A DNA stretch of 64,000 nt from Piscinibacter gummiphilus (GCF_002116905.1 NZ_CP015118.1:2232001-2296000); one strand, 5' to 3'; counted from the stretch's first letter, positions 8,238 through 17,482 are shown. A program made the numbers and translations. The notes: generated by a model from the sequence alone, not told the origin.

Positions 8238-9530
8238 ATGGTCGCCAACCTGATGCGACAGCCCCTGCTGATCTCCGGCCTGCTGACCCATGCCGAACGA
8301 CACCACGGCTCGCGCGAGATCGTCACGCGCCTGGCCGAGGGATCGGTGCACCGCTGCAGCTATCGGGACCTGGCCGCGCGCGCACGGCGACTGGCCAATG
8401 CGCTGGCCCGCCATGGGGTGCGCCCCGAGGAGCGGGTGGCCTCGCTCGCGTGGAACAGCCACCGCCACCTCGAGCTGTGCCATGCGGTGGCTGGCTCGGG
8501 TGCGGTGCTGCACACGCTCGCGCCGGACACCGTGCCCGAGCAGGTCGCCTGGATGCTGCGGCACGCCGAGGACCGCATGCTCTTCTTCGACCTGGGCTTC
8601 CTGCCCGTGGTGGAAGCCGCGCTGCCGCTGGGCCTGCCGGTGGAGCACCTGGTGGTGATGACGGACCGCGCCCACATGCCGGCGCCGCGCCCGGGGCTGC
8701 AGCTGCTGTGCTACGAGGACCTCCTCTCGGCGCACAGCGCACGGTTCGACTGGCCCCAGCTCGACGAGGACACCGCCTCCTCGCTGTGCCATGTGCACGG
8801 CGACGACGGTGTGCCGCGCGGCGTGCTGCACAGCCACCGCTCGACCATGCTGCAGGCCTATGCGGCGCTGCAGCCCGATGCCTTCGGCTGCTCGTCGAAC
8901 GACGTGGTGCTGCCGGTGGTGCCGATGTCTCACGGCAACGCGTGGGGCCTGCCGCACGCGGCCTCGATGGTGGGGGCCAAGGTCGTGTTCGCGGGGCCCT
9001 GGCTCGCGGGCGCGTCGCTGTGCCAATTGATCGAGGACGAGCGCGTCTCGGTTGCCGCCGCGTTGCCGTCGGCGTGGCAGTCGGTGCTGACCCACCTGGG
9101 CGAACGCGGCCTCGACCTCGGGCCGCTGCGCCGCATGATCGTGGGCGGGCTGCCGCCGGGTGGTCGCCTGCTGCACGCGTGGGGGCCCACCGGCACGGGC
9201 GTGGCGGGCACGGTGTGCGTGCTCGGTCCGGGCCAGCTCACCCTCGGCCCCGACCGCCGTCTCGTGATCCGTCCGCCGCCGGGGCAGGCCATGTACGGGG
9301 TCGAGATGAAGATCATCGGCGAAGGCGGTGACGAGCTGCCCCGCGACGGTGTGGCCCGGGGCGACCTGATGGTGCGCGGCCCCTGGGTCGCGGCCGGCCT
9401 GTTTCGGGGTGGCGGATCCCAGGGCACGGCCTGGCCCGACGGCTGGTGCCCGACCGGCGAGACCGCCGCGATCGACCCGCAGGGCGGGGTGCACCTGTTC
9501 GGCGCGGCCGGCTCCGCGGCCCCTCCTTGA
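8238..9530 (+). CDS. Degenerate AMP-dependent acyl-CoA ligase-like protein lacking the C-terminal domain
   Basis: The 430-residue product follows the N-terminal domain of ANL-superfamily acyl-CoA ligases (SYRDLAARARRLANAL; YAALQPDAFG; VVPMSHGNAWGLP; GVEMKIIG). Key motifs are altered. The P-loop (normally YTSGTTGxPKGV) reads CHVHGDDGVPRGV, and the adenylate-binding TGD reads TGETAAID. The protein stops at GGVHLFGAAG, just where the hinge and C-terminal domain with its catalytic Lys should begin, so it is about 100 residues short. It is therefore unlikely to be a normal ligase. The frame is intact and has a good ribosome site (GGGAGGAA), which argues for a retained, perhaps ligand-sensing, role rather than a fresh pseudogene. 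Its stop codon lies inside promoter palindrome B. Confidence 0.75.
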   Translation: MVANLMRQPLLISGLLTHAERHHGSREIVTRLAEGSVHRCSYRDLAARARRLANALARHGVRPEERVASLAWNSHRHLELCHAVAGSGAVLHTLAPDTVPEQVAWMLRHAEDRMLFFDLGFLPVVEAALPLGLPVEHLVVMTDRAHMPAPRPGLQLLCYEDLLSAHSARFDWPQLDEDTASSLCHVHGDDGVPRGVLHSHRSTMLQAYAALQPDAFGCSSNDVVLPVVPMSHGNAWGLPHAASMVGAKVVFAGPWLAGASLCQLIEDERVSVAAALPSAWQSVLTHLGERGLDLGPLRRMIVGGLPPGGRLLHAWGPTGTGVAGTVCVLGPGQLTLGPDRRLVIRPPPGQAMYGVEMKIIGEGGDELPRDGVARGDLMVRGPWVAAGLFRGGGSQGTAWPDGWCPTGETAAIDPQGGVHLFGAAGSAAPP

Positions 9531-9565
9531 TGGAGGGGGGCGGGGCAGGGGTCGGGTCGTAATCT
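9520..9565 (+). promoter_or_regulatory. Island promoter motif, copy B (before DUF3302-HlyD-NodT)
   Basis: A perfect palindrome CCCCTCC-N5-GGAGGGG (9520-9538) is followed after 21 bases by TAATCT (9560-9565). The ATG of the next gene is 68 bases from the first base of this hexamer. The palindrome overlaps the last codons and stop of the preceding ligase-like gene. Confidence 0.6.
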
Positions 9566-9627
9566 GCGCCCAAGCTGCGGGACCGCGTCCGGCGCGGGAC
9601 CCGCGGGCAACCAACCCGGAGGATGAG

Positions 9628-10212
9628 ATGGCGACAGGCATGCAAACCGCGCGCGGGGCCGGGGCCATGAACTGGTCGAGAGCGGCGGTGTGTTTCCTGC
9701 TTTTCTGCGGAGGGTCGGCGCATGCGTCGTTCCTCGAGGGCGAGGCACTCGACTCGATGGCGGACGCGGTGTCCTGGGCGGTGCTGATCGTGGCGCCGAT
9801 CGTGGGCATCGTGGTGTTCTGGCTGCTCCACATCATCCCGGAGAAGATCGCCGAGAAGAAGCACCACCCGCAGGCCAAGGCCATCCAGGCCCTGTGCCTG
9901 CTGTCCCTCGTCTTCGGCGGACTGCTGTGGCCCGTCGCGATGCTGTGGGCGCTCACGCGTCCCGTGCTGCACAAGGCGGCCTACGGCTACGACCGCATCC
10001 GCCACGGCGAGGAGCCGGAGCATCACTTCGCACCGGAACGGCAGGAGGCCCCGGCCGCGCTGGCGCCAGCGGACGAACTGCAGCGGCTGCGCGCCCAGAT
10101 CGACAGCTTCGCCGCGGCCGGTGCCGCACCGCCCACGCCCGAGCAGCTGCAGGACCTGCGCGCGCGCCTCGCGGCCATCGAGGCGGCGACCCCTCCCACG
10201 CTCTCCACCTGA
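9628..10212 (+). CDS. DUF3302 inner-membrane protein (YibI-like)
   Basis: The ATG at 9628 follows CCCGGAGG at good spacing; the open frame runs further upstream but without a ribosome site. The 194-residue protein has a signal-like N-terminus and two hydrophobic segments (about residues 47-67 and 88-108, the first reading WAVLIVAPIVGIVVFWLLHI). Between them is a charged loop with EKIAEKKHHP. The C-terminal tail is hydrophilic and helical. Proteins of this family sit next to an HlyD-type membrane fusion protein, as in the E. coli yibI-yibH pair, and the same order is seen here with a 12-base gap. Its function is not established; it may be the inner-membrane partner of the export system. Confidence 0.75.
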   Translation: MATGMQTARGAGAMNWSRAAVCFLLFCGGSAHASFLEGEALDSMADAVSWAVLIVAPIVGIVVFWLLHIIPEKIAEKKHHPQAKAIQALCLLSLVFGGLLWPVAMLWALTRPVLHKAAYGYDRIRHGEEPEHHFAPERQEAPAALAPADELQRLRAQIDSFAAAGAAPPTPEQLQDLRARLAAIEAATPPTLST

Positions 10213-10224
10213 CGAGGCCCTCTC

Positions 10225-11394
10225 ATGGAGATCCTGTTCCTCATCCTGTACTCGATCGGCGTCTGGCTGGTCTTCTTCAAGTTCAAGTGGCTGCCGTGGA
10301 ACATCACGAGCCAGGTCATCAGCGTCACGATCCCGATCATCCTGCTGACGATGACGGTGCTGTTCCTGAACATCGCCGCGCCGTCCTCGGGCGACGTACG
10401 GGTGATCAACTACGTCGTGCAGGTGGTGCCGCGCGTGACCGGGCGGGTGACCGAGGTCGCGATCGAGCCGAACGCCAAGGTCAAGAAGGGCGACGTGCTG
10501 TTCAAGGTCGACCCCGAGCCGTTCCGCATCAAGGTGCGCGCCGCGCAGGCCGCGGTGGAGCAGGGCCGGGCCAAGCTCATCGGCTCGAAGGCCAACCAGC
10601 AGAGCTATGAAGAACAGCTGAAGGAAGCGAGCAGCAAGAAGACCGCGCTGAACGCGAAGCTCGCGCTCGCCAGGCTGCGCGTCGGCCAGTTCCAGGAACT
10701 CGCGCGCACCGGGGCCGGCAACCGCTTCGACCTGGAGCAGGCGCAGGCCGAGGTGGCGGGCCTCCAGGGCGAGATCGCCGCGGTCGACGCGTCCGTCGCG
10801 CAGGCCACGGTCAAGACGAAGGCCCGCACGAAGGACGGCGAACAGGACGAAGTGGCCCGCACCCGCGCCGAGATCGCGCAGGCCGAGGCCCAGCTCGCCG
10901 ACGCGCAGTGGGAGCTAGAGCAGACCACGGTCTACGCGCCGGCGAACGGCACCGTGGTGAACCTGCAACTGCGGCCGGGCCAGGTGGCCAGCCAGTTCGT
11001 GGGCCAGCCGGTGATGACCTTCGTCGAGGACGAACAGTGGGTCATCGCGATGTACGGCCAGAACGAGGTGCGCCAGATCGCCGCCGACCAGGAAGCCGAG
11101 ATCGCGATGCGCATGTACCCGGGCCGGATCATCAAGTGCAAGGTCGATGCGGTGATCTGGGCCACGGCCGGCGGGCAGGTGCCCATCGGCGGCAACATCC
11201 CCAACATGCCCCCCATCCCGCCGGGCCAGCTCGCAGTGCGCCTCTACCCGGTGGACAAGGACATCTTCCTCGCCGCCGGCGCGCGCGGGGTGGGTGCGGT
11301 CTACACCGACTACGCCAGCTTCCTGCACGTGATCCGCAAGGTGTTCCTGCGGGTGTCGACGAAGCTCGACTGGCTGATCCTGAAGCTGCACTGA
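10225..11394 (+). CDS. HlyD/EmrA-type membrane fusion protein (YibH-like)
   Basis: The 389-residue product has two N-terminal membrane segments (about 2-18 and 29-50). A lipoyl/barrel-sandwich half then follows (VVPRVTGRVTEVAIEPNAKV), a coiled-coil hairpin (about 105-225) and the second half (VYAPANGTVVNLQLRPGQ). This is a periplasmic adaptor joining an inner-membrane component to an outer-membrane channel. It lies between DUF3302 and a NodT-type channel gene, with only one base before the latter. No MFS, RND or ABC pump is encoded in the unit, so the usual energised partner is missing or elsewhere. Confidence 0.88.
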   Translation: MEILFLILYSIGVWLVFFKFKWLPWNITSQVISVTIPIILLTMTVLFLNIAAPSSGDVRVINYVVQVVPRVTGRVTEVAIEPNAKVKKGDVLFKVDPEPFRIKVRAAQAAVEQGRAKLIGSKANQQSYEEQLKEASSKKTALNAKLALARLRVGQFQELARTGAGNRFDLEQAQAEVAGLQGEIAAVDASVAQATVKTKARTKDGEQDEVARTRAEIAQAEAQLADAQWELEQTTVYAPANGTVVNLQLRPGQVASQFVGQPVMTFVEDEQWVIAMYGQNEVRQIAADQEAEIAMRMYPGRIIKCKVDAVIWATAGGQVPIGGNIPNMPPIPPGQLAVRLYPVDKDIFLAAGARGVGAVYTDYASFLHVIRKVFLRVSTKLDWLILKLH

Positions 11395-11395
11395 C

Positions 11396-12829
11396 ATGCG
11401 CCCGGCACGCTTTCGACTGCTCAAGCTCGCACCGGCGCTGGTGCTGGCCGGATGCGCGATCCAGTCGCCTCCGTCACCCGAGGCCCTGCGCCAGGACGCG
11501 CTGGGGAAACTCGACGTGACGACGCCGTGGCGCGCGGGCGACCGCACGCCCGGCGCGGTGCCCGACAACTGGCTCGCCACCTTCGGCGACCCGCAGCTCG
11601 ATGCGCTGGTGGCCGAGGCCATCGCGCACAACCCCGACCTGCGTGTCGCCGCGGCCCGCGTCCAGCAGGCCAACGGTCAGCTCGACATGGCGAAGGCGGC
11701 GCAGCGGCCGTCGCTGTCGCTGCTGGGCACCGGCGGCATCAAGATGAGCGACATGAGTTCGGCGCTCACGGGCGTCATCGCGCTGGTGTCGTGGGAACTC
11801 GACCTGTGGGGTTCGCTGCGCTACGGCCGTGCGGCCGCGGAGGCCTCGCTCGAAGCCGCGCAGGCCGACGAGGCGTTCGCGCGCCAGTCGCTCGCGGCCA
11901 CCACGGCCAAGGCCTGGATCGCCGCCACGCAGACGCGCCTGGAGGCGCAGACCGCGGCGCAGATGCTGCAGTCGGGCGAGCAGCTCTCGGGCCTCGCCGG
12001 CGACCGCCTGCGCGTGGGCGTGGGCAACGCGCAGGACGTCGCCACGGCGGACGCGAACCTCAACGCGCAGCGCGACATCGTCGTGCAGTCGGGCTTCGCG
12101 CACCAGTCCGCCGTGCGGGCGCTGGAACTGCTGCTCGGGCGCTACCCGGCGGCGGAACTCGCCACGCGCGACTCGCTGCCGACGCTGCCGGGCCCCGTGC
12201 CCGCGGGCCTGCCGCTGCAGATGCTCGAGCGCCGTCCGGACCTCGTGGCGGCCGAGCGCCGCGTCGCCGCCGCATTCAGCCGCCTGGGTCAGGCGCGGGT
12301 CGCGGCGCTGCCGAGCCTGCGCCTCACCGGCAACGTCGGCTACCTCGACAGCGACATCCTCGAGCTCAAGCAGGACTACGACAACCCGTCGGCCGGCGTG
12401 GGCGGCAAGATCGTGATGCCCGTCGACATCAGCGGCGAGGTGGCCGCGCAGAAGACCGTGCGCTCGGCCCAGCAGGACGAGGCCATCGCGCAGTACGCAC
12501 GGCTCGCGCTGCGGGCGCTGGGCGACGTGGAATCGGCGCTGGCCGGCGGGCGCATGCTCGCCGACCGGGAGCGCGTGCTGTCGCAGCTGGTCGACGACCG
12601 CGGCCGCACGCTCGACTTCACGCAATCGAACTACAAGGTGGGGCGGCAGGACCTGCGCGCCGTCGAGCAGCAGCAGCTGGGTCTGTACGACGCCCGCATC
12701 CAGCTGCTGCGCGTTCGGGCCGACCAGCTCGCGCAGCGCATCAACCTCCACCTTGCCCTGGGAGGCAGTTTCTCGCCGCCGGCACAGGCTGCTGTCGCTC
12801 CGCGAACCGACCACGTGGCGACGCGCTGA
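11396..12829 (+). CDS. NodT-family outer-membrane efflux lipoprotein (TolC-like)
   Basis: The product has 477 residues. A lipoprotein signal with lipobox LAGC places the acylated Cys at about residue 20. Two long outer-membrane-efflux repeats follow, with family signatures such as DALVAEAIAHNPDLRVAAARV, WELDLWGSLRYGRA, ERRPDLVAAERRVAAAFSRLGQAR and LPSLRLTGNVGYL. It would form the trimeric channel for the adaptor encoded one base upstream. It ends close to promoter motif C, which starts 5 bases after its stop codon. Confidence 0.9.
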   Translation: MRPARFRLLKLAPALVLAGCAIQSPPSPEALRQDALGKLDVTTPWRAGDRTPGAVPDNWLATFGDPQLDALVAEAIAHNPDLRVAAARVQQANGQLDMAKAAQRPSLSLLGTGGIKMSDMSSALTGVIALVSWELDLWGSLRYGRAAAEASLEAAQADEAFARQSLAATTAKAWIAATQTRLEAQTAAQMLQSGEQLSGLAGDRLRVGVGNAQDVATADANLNAQRDIVVQSGFAHQSAVRALELLLGRYPAAELATRDSLPTLPGPVPAGLPLQMLERRPDLVAAERRVAAAFSRLGQARVAALPSLRLTGNVGYLDSDILELKQDYDNPSAGVGGKIVMPVDISGEVAAQKTVRSAQQDEAIAQYARLALRALGDVESALAGGRMLADRERVLSQLVDDRGRTLDFTQSNYKVGRQDLRAVEQQQLGLYDARIQLLRVRADQLAQRINLHLALGGSFSPPAQAAVAPRTDHVATR

Positions 12830-12833
12830 ACGG

Positions 12834-12879
12834 CCCCTCCCAGACGGAGGGGGCGGGCTACAGGACCGGACTCTAGAGT
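12834..12879 (+). promoter_or_regulatory. Island promoter motif, copy C (before DUF3141-pta-ackA-fabI unit)
   Basis: A perfect palindrome CCCCTCC-N5-GGAGGGG (12834-12852) is followed after 21 bases by TAGAGT (12874-12879). The ATG at 12939 is 65 bases from the first base of the hexamer, exactly as in copy D. The match supports 12939 rather than 12924 as the start of the DUF3141 gene. Confidence 0.65.
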
Positions 12880-12938
12880 GAAACCCGAATGCCGGCCCCC
12901 TCCGGGCCGCGTCGACGAACCCGATGGAGAGACGCCCG

Positions 12939-15323
12939 ATGACGCCTGGAGAACGCCTCGCCCGCAGCCACGTCGCGAGCACGAAAGTGAACGCGGTGCT
13001 GCAGAAACGAACCCAGCTCGCCCGCGAGCGGCTGGCCGCCGCCGTCAGTGACGCCGGCAAGAAGGCCTCGGAAAGCGGCGCCGCCGCGGCCGCCTTCGAC
13101 CCGCTGCACTGGGCCAGCTGGGCGGTGGATGCCGCCCAGCGGCAGGTGCTGTTCCTCGACGCCCTCTGGCAGCGGGGCAACAACTACCTGGAGCACAACG
13201 CCGAGGGCCTGTCGCCCGTGCTGCACTTCGCGCACGAGACCGTGCTCGATGGCCGCACGTTCGACCGCCCCGTCAACTACGCGCTGCTGCGCATCGTGCC
13301 GCCGGCCGGCGTGACGATCGACCCGCAGCGCCGTCCCTACGTCATCATCGACCCGCGCGCCGGGCACGGCCCCGGCATCGGCGGCTTCAAGGACGACTCG
13401 CAGGTGGGGGTCGCGCTGCGCGGCGGCCACCCGGTGTACTTCGTCGTCTTCTTCCGCGACCCCGAGCCGGGCCAGACGCTGCTCGACGTGTGCGAGGCCG
13501 AGCGGCGCTTCGTGCGCGAGGTGCGCGAGCTGCACCCGAAGAGCGAGAAGCCGGCCATCGTCGGCAACTGCCAGGGCGGCTGGGCCGCGATGATGCTCGC
13601 GGCGTCGAACCCCGACGACATGGGCCCCATCGTGATCAACGGCGCGCCGATGTCGTACTGGAGCGGCGCGTGGAGCGCGGGTGAGGGCGACAACCCGATG
13701 CGCTACAGCGGCGGCCTGCTGGGCGGCACGTGGCTGTCGTCGTTCTCGGCCGACCTGGGCAACGGGCGCTTCGACGGCGCCCACCTCGTGAAGAACTTCG
13801 AGAACCTGAACCCGGCGAACACCTACTGGGACAAGTACTTCCACCTGTACGACCAGGCCGACACCGAGCCGCCGCGCTTCCTCGAGTTCGAGCGCTGGTG
13901 GGGTGGCTACTACCTGATGAACCGCGACGAGATCGAGTGGATCACGCGGAACCTGTTCGTCGGCAACCAGCTGTGGTCGGGCGACGTGAAGGGCCTGGAC
14001 GGGAGCCACTTCGACCTGCGGAACATCAAGTCGCCGATCGTGCTGTTCGCATCGATGGGCGACAACATCACGCCGCCGCAACAGGCCTTCAACTGGGTCG
14101 TCGACGTGTACGGCAGCACCGAGGAGATCAAGGCGCGCGGCCAGGTCATCGTGGGCCTGCAGCACGAGAGCATCGGCCACCTCGGGATCTTCGTCTCCGG
14201 CAAGGTCGCGAAGAAGGAGCACAACCAGATCGTCTCCGTGCTGAAGTCGATCGAGCGCCTGCCGCCCGGCCTGTACCGCATGACGATCCACGAGCGCGAG
14301 GACGAGCGCGACGATCACGGCGGACCCGTGTACGACGTCGAGTTCGACGAGCACCGCCTGGAGGACATCGCCGCCGCGATCAACCGCTTCGCCCGCGTCG
14401 ACGAGAAGCCGTTCGAGGCGGTGGCGGAGGTCTCCGACCTGAACCAGCGCGCGTACGAGCTGTTCGCTCAGCCGTGGGTGCAGGCGTTCTCGAACGAATT
14501 CACCGCCACCCTCGCGCGAGAGCTGCACCCGCTGCGCATGCGCAACTGGGCGTTCTCGCGCCTGAACCCGTTCCTCTCGTGGATCGCGCCGGCCGCCGAG
14601 CAGGTGCGGGCGAATCGCCAGGCCCTCGCCGCGGACGATCCGCTGCGGCGCGGCGAACGCATCGCGGCCGATCTCGTCAGCGCGGGGCTCGATCACTACC
14701 GCGCGATGCGCGACGCCAGCACGGAAGCGGGCTTCTTCTCGATCTACGCGAACCTGTTCTCGCTGTACGCGAAGGACGAGGCACGCAAGGCCGCGCCGGT
14801 GGACAGCGAGGCGCGGGCCCAGCCCTACGTGGAGGCGGCGCTCGCGGCGATCCGCCAGGGCGGCTACCTCGACGCGCTGGCGCGCATCGCCGCGCTGCTG
14901 CAGCGCGACGGGGCCAAGGTGCCGCTCTCGCGCCTCGAGCTGCGCAGCGACATCGCGAAGGCCTACGCCGCGTACTTCCCCGAGATCGACCCGCACGCCT
15001 GGCACCTCATCCGCGGGCAGCAGGACATCATCGTCCACCATGCCGCGGCCCAGGCGCTGGAGACCCTGCCGGACCTGCTGGCCCACGGCGACGACCGCGC
15101 CCGCACGGTGGAGCTGATCGACAAGCTCGCGAGCGATCCGCGGCTGGCCGACCAAAACGCGCTGGGCGTGCAGCTCGCCGTGCTGGCCCGCATCCGTGCG
15201 GTGCTGGCCGACGGCCGTGCGCTCCCGGCGCCGGCGAAGGCACCTCGCGCCGCCGCCAGGACCGCATCCAAGACCCCGACCCGTCGCACCGCCCCGGCCC
15301 CGCGCCGCAAGGCCGCGGCCTGA
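12939..15323 (+). CDS. DUF3141 protein, PhaC-like alpha/beta hydrolase
   Basis: The start at 12939 follows GGAGAG; an in-frame ATG at 12924 has no ribosome site. The product of about 794 residues has an alpha/beta hydrolase core like that of polyhydroxyalkanoate synthases. The nucleophile elbow GNCQGGWAAM has Cys in place of Ser, and candidate Asp (SMGDNITPP) and His (SIGHLGIF) residues are in the right order. An extra helical C-terminal part of about 350 residues ends in an Ala/Arg/Lys-rich tail (TASKTPTRRTAPAPRRKAAA). The Cys-Asp-His set points to acyl-thioester chemistry. It heads an operon with pta, ackA and fabI, suggesting acyl-CoA or hydroxyalkanoate metabolism. The real substrate is not known. 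Confidence 0.82.
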   Translation: MTPGERLARSHVASTKVNAVLQKRTQLARERLAAAVSDAGKKASESGAAAAAFDPLHWASWAVDAAQRQVLFLDALWQRGNNYLEHNAEGLSPVLHFAHETVLDGRTFDRPVNYALLRIVPPAGVTIDPQRRPYVIIDPRAGHGPGIGGFKDDSQVGVALRGGHPVYFVVFFRDPEPGQTLLDVCEAERRFVREVRELHPKSEKPAIVGNCQGGWAAMMLAASNPDDMGPIVINGAPMSYWSGAWSAGEGDNPMRYSGGLLGGTWLSSFSADLGNGRFDGAHLVKNFENLNPANTYWDKYFHLYDQADTEPPRFLEFERWWGGYYLMNRDEIEWITRNLFVGNQLWSGDVKGLDGSHFDLRNIKSPIVLFASMGDNITPPQQAFNWVVDVYGSTEEIKARGQVIVGLQHESIGHLGIFVSGKVAKKEHNQIVSVLKSIERLPPGLYRMTIHEREDERDDHGGPVYDVEFDEHRLEDIAAAINRFARVDEKPFEAVAEVSDLNQRAYELFAQPWVQAFSNEFTATLARELHPLRMRNWAFSRLNPFLSWIAPAAEQVRANRQALAADDPLRRGERIAADLVSAGLDHYRAMRDASTEAGFFSIYANLFSLYAKDEARKAAPVDSEARAQPYVEAALAAIRQGGYLDALARIAALLQRDGAKVPLSRLELRSDIAKAYAAYFPEIDPHAWHLIRGQQDIIVHHAAAQALETLPDLLAHGDDRARTVELIDKLASDPRLADQNALGVQLAVLARIRAVLADGRALPAPAKAPRAAARTASKTPTRRTAPAPRRKAAA

Positions 15324-15342
15324 CATCAGGAAGGAGCCTCCC

Positions 15343-16284
15343 GTGACCACCGCCCACGAGAAGTACGACCGCCTGATCGCCCGGGCCCGTTTGCTGCCGC
15401 CCACCCCCACCGCGGTGGCCCATCCCTGCGACCGCAGTTCGCTCGAGGGGGCCGTGCAGGCCGCCGAAAGCGGCCTCATCGTCCCGATCCTCGTCGGCCC
15501 GGCCGACCGCATCGCCGCGGTCGCGAAGGAACACGGCCTCGACATCTCCCGCTACGAGGTGGTGGACGCCGAACACAGCCACGCCGCCGCCGAGACCGCG
15601 GTGCGCCTGGTGAGGGAAGGACGCGCCGAGGCGCTGATGAAGGGCAGCCTGCACACCGACGAGCTGATGGGCGCCGTGGTGAAGCGCGAGACCGGGCTGC
15701 GCACCGCGCGGCGCGTGAGCCACTGCTTCGTGATGGACGTGCCGCGGCATCCCGACGCGCTGATCATCACCGACGCGGCGATCAACATCGCCCCGACGCT
15801 CGAGGAGAAGGCCGACATCCTGCAGAACGCGATCGACCTCGCCCACGCGCTGGGCATCGAGGACGTGCGCGTGGCGGTGCTGTCGGCGATGGAGACGATC
15901 AACGCGAAGGTGCCGTCGACGCTCGAGGCGGCGGCGCTGTGCAAGATGGTCGACCGCCACCAGATCACCGGGGCGATGGTCGACGGCCCGCTCGCGCTCG
16001 ACAACGCGATCGACCCCGAGGCCGCCGCGATCAAGAAGATCGACTCGCCGGTGGCCGGCCGCGCGAACGTGCTGCTGGTGCCGGACCTCGAGGCCGGCAA
16101 CATGCTCGCCAAGAGCCTGAGCTTCCTCGCCGGCGCCGACGCGGCGGGCATCGTGCTCGGCGCGAAGGTGCCCATCATCCTGACCAGCCGGGCGGACTCG
16201 GTGCCCACGCGACTCGCATCCTGCGCGGTGGCGGTCCTCGTCGCCCAGGCCCGCCGTTCCGCCCCCTCCGGCGTGGTGAGGTGA
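15343..16284 (+). CDS. pta: Phosphate acetyl/acyltransferase (Pta/Ptb family)
   Basis: The GTG at 15343 follows AAGGAG; an upstream extension of the frame overlaps the previous gene and is not needed. The 313-residue product is the compact phosphotransacylase type, without the DRTGG or MaoC extensions of longer enzymes. Family segments include ALMKGSLHTDELMGAVV, VSHCFVMDVP, IITDAAINIAPTLEEK and MVDGPLALDNAI. It would interconvert acetyl-CoA (or another acyl-CoA) and acyl phosphate, feeding the adjacent acetate kinase to make ATP. Phosphate butyryltransferase-like specificity cannot be excluded. Confidence 0.87.
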   Translation: MTTAHEKYDRLIARARLLPPTPTAVAHPCDRSSLEGAVQAAESGLIVPILVGPADRIAAVAKEHGLDISRYEVVDAEHSHAAAETAVRLVREGRAEALMKGSLHTDELMGAVVKRETGLRTARRVSHCFVMDVPRHPDALIITDAAINIAPTLEEKADILQNAIDLAHALGIEDVRVAVLSAMETINAKVPSTLEAAALCKMVDRHQITGAMVDGPLALDNAIDPEAAAIKKIDSPVAGRANVLLVPDLEAGNMLAKSLSFLAGADAAGIVLGAKVPIILTSRADSVPTRLASCAVAVLVAQARRSAPSGVVR

Positions 16285-16288
16285 TCGC

Positions 16289-17482
16289 ATGTCGCGGCTG
16301 ATCCTCGTCCTCAACGCGGGCTCGTCGAGCCTGAAGTTCAGCGCCTTCACGGTCGAACCCCAGCTGCGGCTGGCGGTGCGCGGCCAGATCGAGGGGCTCT
16401 ACACGGCCGGCAAGTTCAAGGCCCTGAACGCCGACGGCGTGGAGCTCGCGAGCCGCCAGTGGGCGCCCACCACGGTGTTCGGCCACGAGGAGGCACTCGC
16501 CTTCCTCGCCGAGTACCTCCGGGGCTTTGGCGACGGGCACGAGCTGATCGCCGTGGGCCACCGCGTGGTGCACGGCGGCATGACCTGCCGCGAGCCGGTG
16601 CGCATCACGCCCGACGTGGTGTCGGCGCTGGAGAAGCTCTCGCCGCTGGCGCCGCTGCACCAGCCGCACAACCTCAAGCCCATCGAGATCCTGCTGGCCT
16701 CGCGGCCCGGCCTGCCGCAGGTGGCCTGCTTCGACACGGCCTTCCACCGCGGCCAGTCGGACGTGGTGCAGTCGTTCGCGCTGCCGCCGGAGATCACCGA
16801 CCGCGGCGTGCGGCGCTACGGTTTCCACGGCCTGTCCTACGAACACATCGCGCGCGTGCTGCCCGAACACGACCCGAAGGCCGCCCGCGGCCGCACGGTG
16901 GTGGCCCACCTCGGGAACGGCAGCAGCCTGTGCGCCATCGACGCCGGGCGCAGCGTCGCCAGCACGATGGGCTTCACCGCGGTGGACGGCCTGCCGATGG
17001 GCACGCGCTGCGGCAGCCTCGACCCGGGTGTGATCCTGTACCTGATGGACGAGCTGAAGATGGACACGCGGGCCATCGAGACGCTGATCTACAAGCAGTC
17101 GGGCCTGCTGGGCGTGTCGGGCGTGTCGAGCGACATGCGCACGCTGCTCGACAGCGAGGACCCGCGGGCCCGCTTCGCGGTCGACCTGTTCGTGCACCGC
17201 ATCGGCCGCGAGATGGGTTCGCTGGTGGCCGCGATGCAGGGGCTCGACGCGATCGTGTTCACGGCGGGCATCGGCGAACACGCCTCGTGGATCCGCGAGC
17301 AGGTGTGCCGCGAGGCCGCCTGGCTCGGCGTGGAACTCGACGCGGCGGCGAACCGCTCCGGCGGTCCCCGCATCAGCGCCGCCGACAGCCGCGTCGCGGT
17401 GTGGGTGCTGCCGACGGACGAGGAAGGCATGATCGCGCGGCACACGCTCGCGCTGCTTCGGGACACGGGAGGTGCGGCATGA
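16289..17482 (+). CDS. ackA: Acetate kinase
   Basis: The 397-residue length is typical. Signatures of the acetate/butyrate kinase family are present: NAGSSSLKF at the N-terminus, GHRVVHGG (about 90-97), CFDTAFHR (about 147-154), HLGNGSSLCAI (about 206-216) and FTAGIGEHASWIR near the C-terminus. It transfers phosphate from acetyl phosphate to ADP. It begins 4 bases after pta and its stop overlaps the next start (ATGA), so expression is coupled. With Pta it provides substrate-level ATP from acetyl-CoA. Confidence 0.94.
   Translation: MSRLILVLNAGSSSLKFSAFTVEPQLRLAVRGQIEGLYTAGKFKALNADGVELASRQWAPTTVFGHEEALAFLAEYLRGFGDGHELIAVGHRVVHGGMTCREPVRITPDVVSALEKLSPLAPLHQPHNLKPIEILLASRPGLPQVACFDTAFHRGQSDVVQSFALPPEITDRGVRRYGFHGLSYEHIARVLPEHDPKAARGRTVVAHLGNGSSLCAIDAGRSVASTMGFTAVDGLPMGTRCGSLDPGVILYLMDELKMDTRAIETLIYKQSGLLGVSGVSSDMRTLLDSEDPRARFAVDLFVHRIGREMGSLVAAMQGLDAIVFTAGIGEHASWIREQVCREAAWLGVELDAAANRSGGPRISAADSRVAVWVLPTDEEGMIARHTLALLRDTGGAA

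Noticed and set aside
12924..12938. Upstream ATG (12924) as start of the DUF3141 gene
   Set aside because: It lacks a ribosome site, and the ATG at 12939 reproduces exactly the 65-base spacing from the hexamer seen in promoter copy D.
12873..15545. Open frame of about 890 codons antisense to the DUF3141 gene
   Set aside because: It is a GC-driven shadow frame with no domain and no ribosome site.
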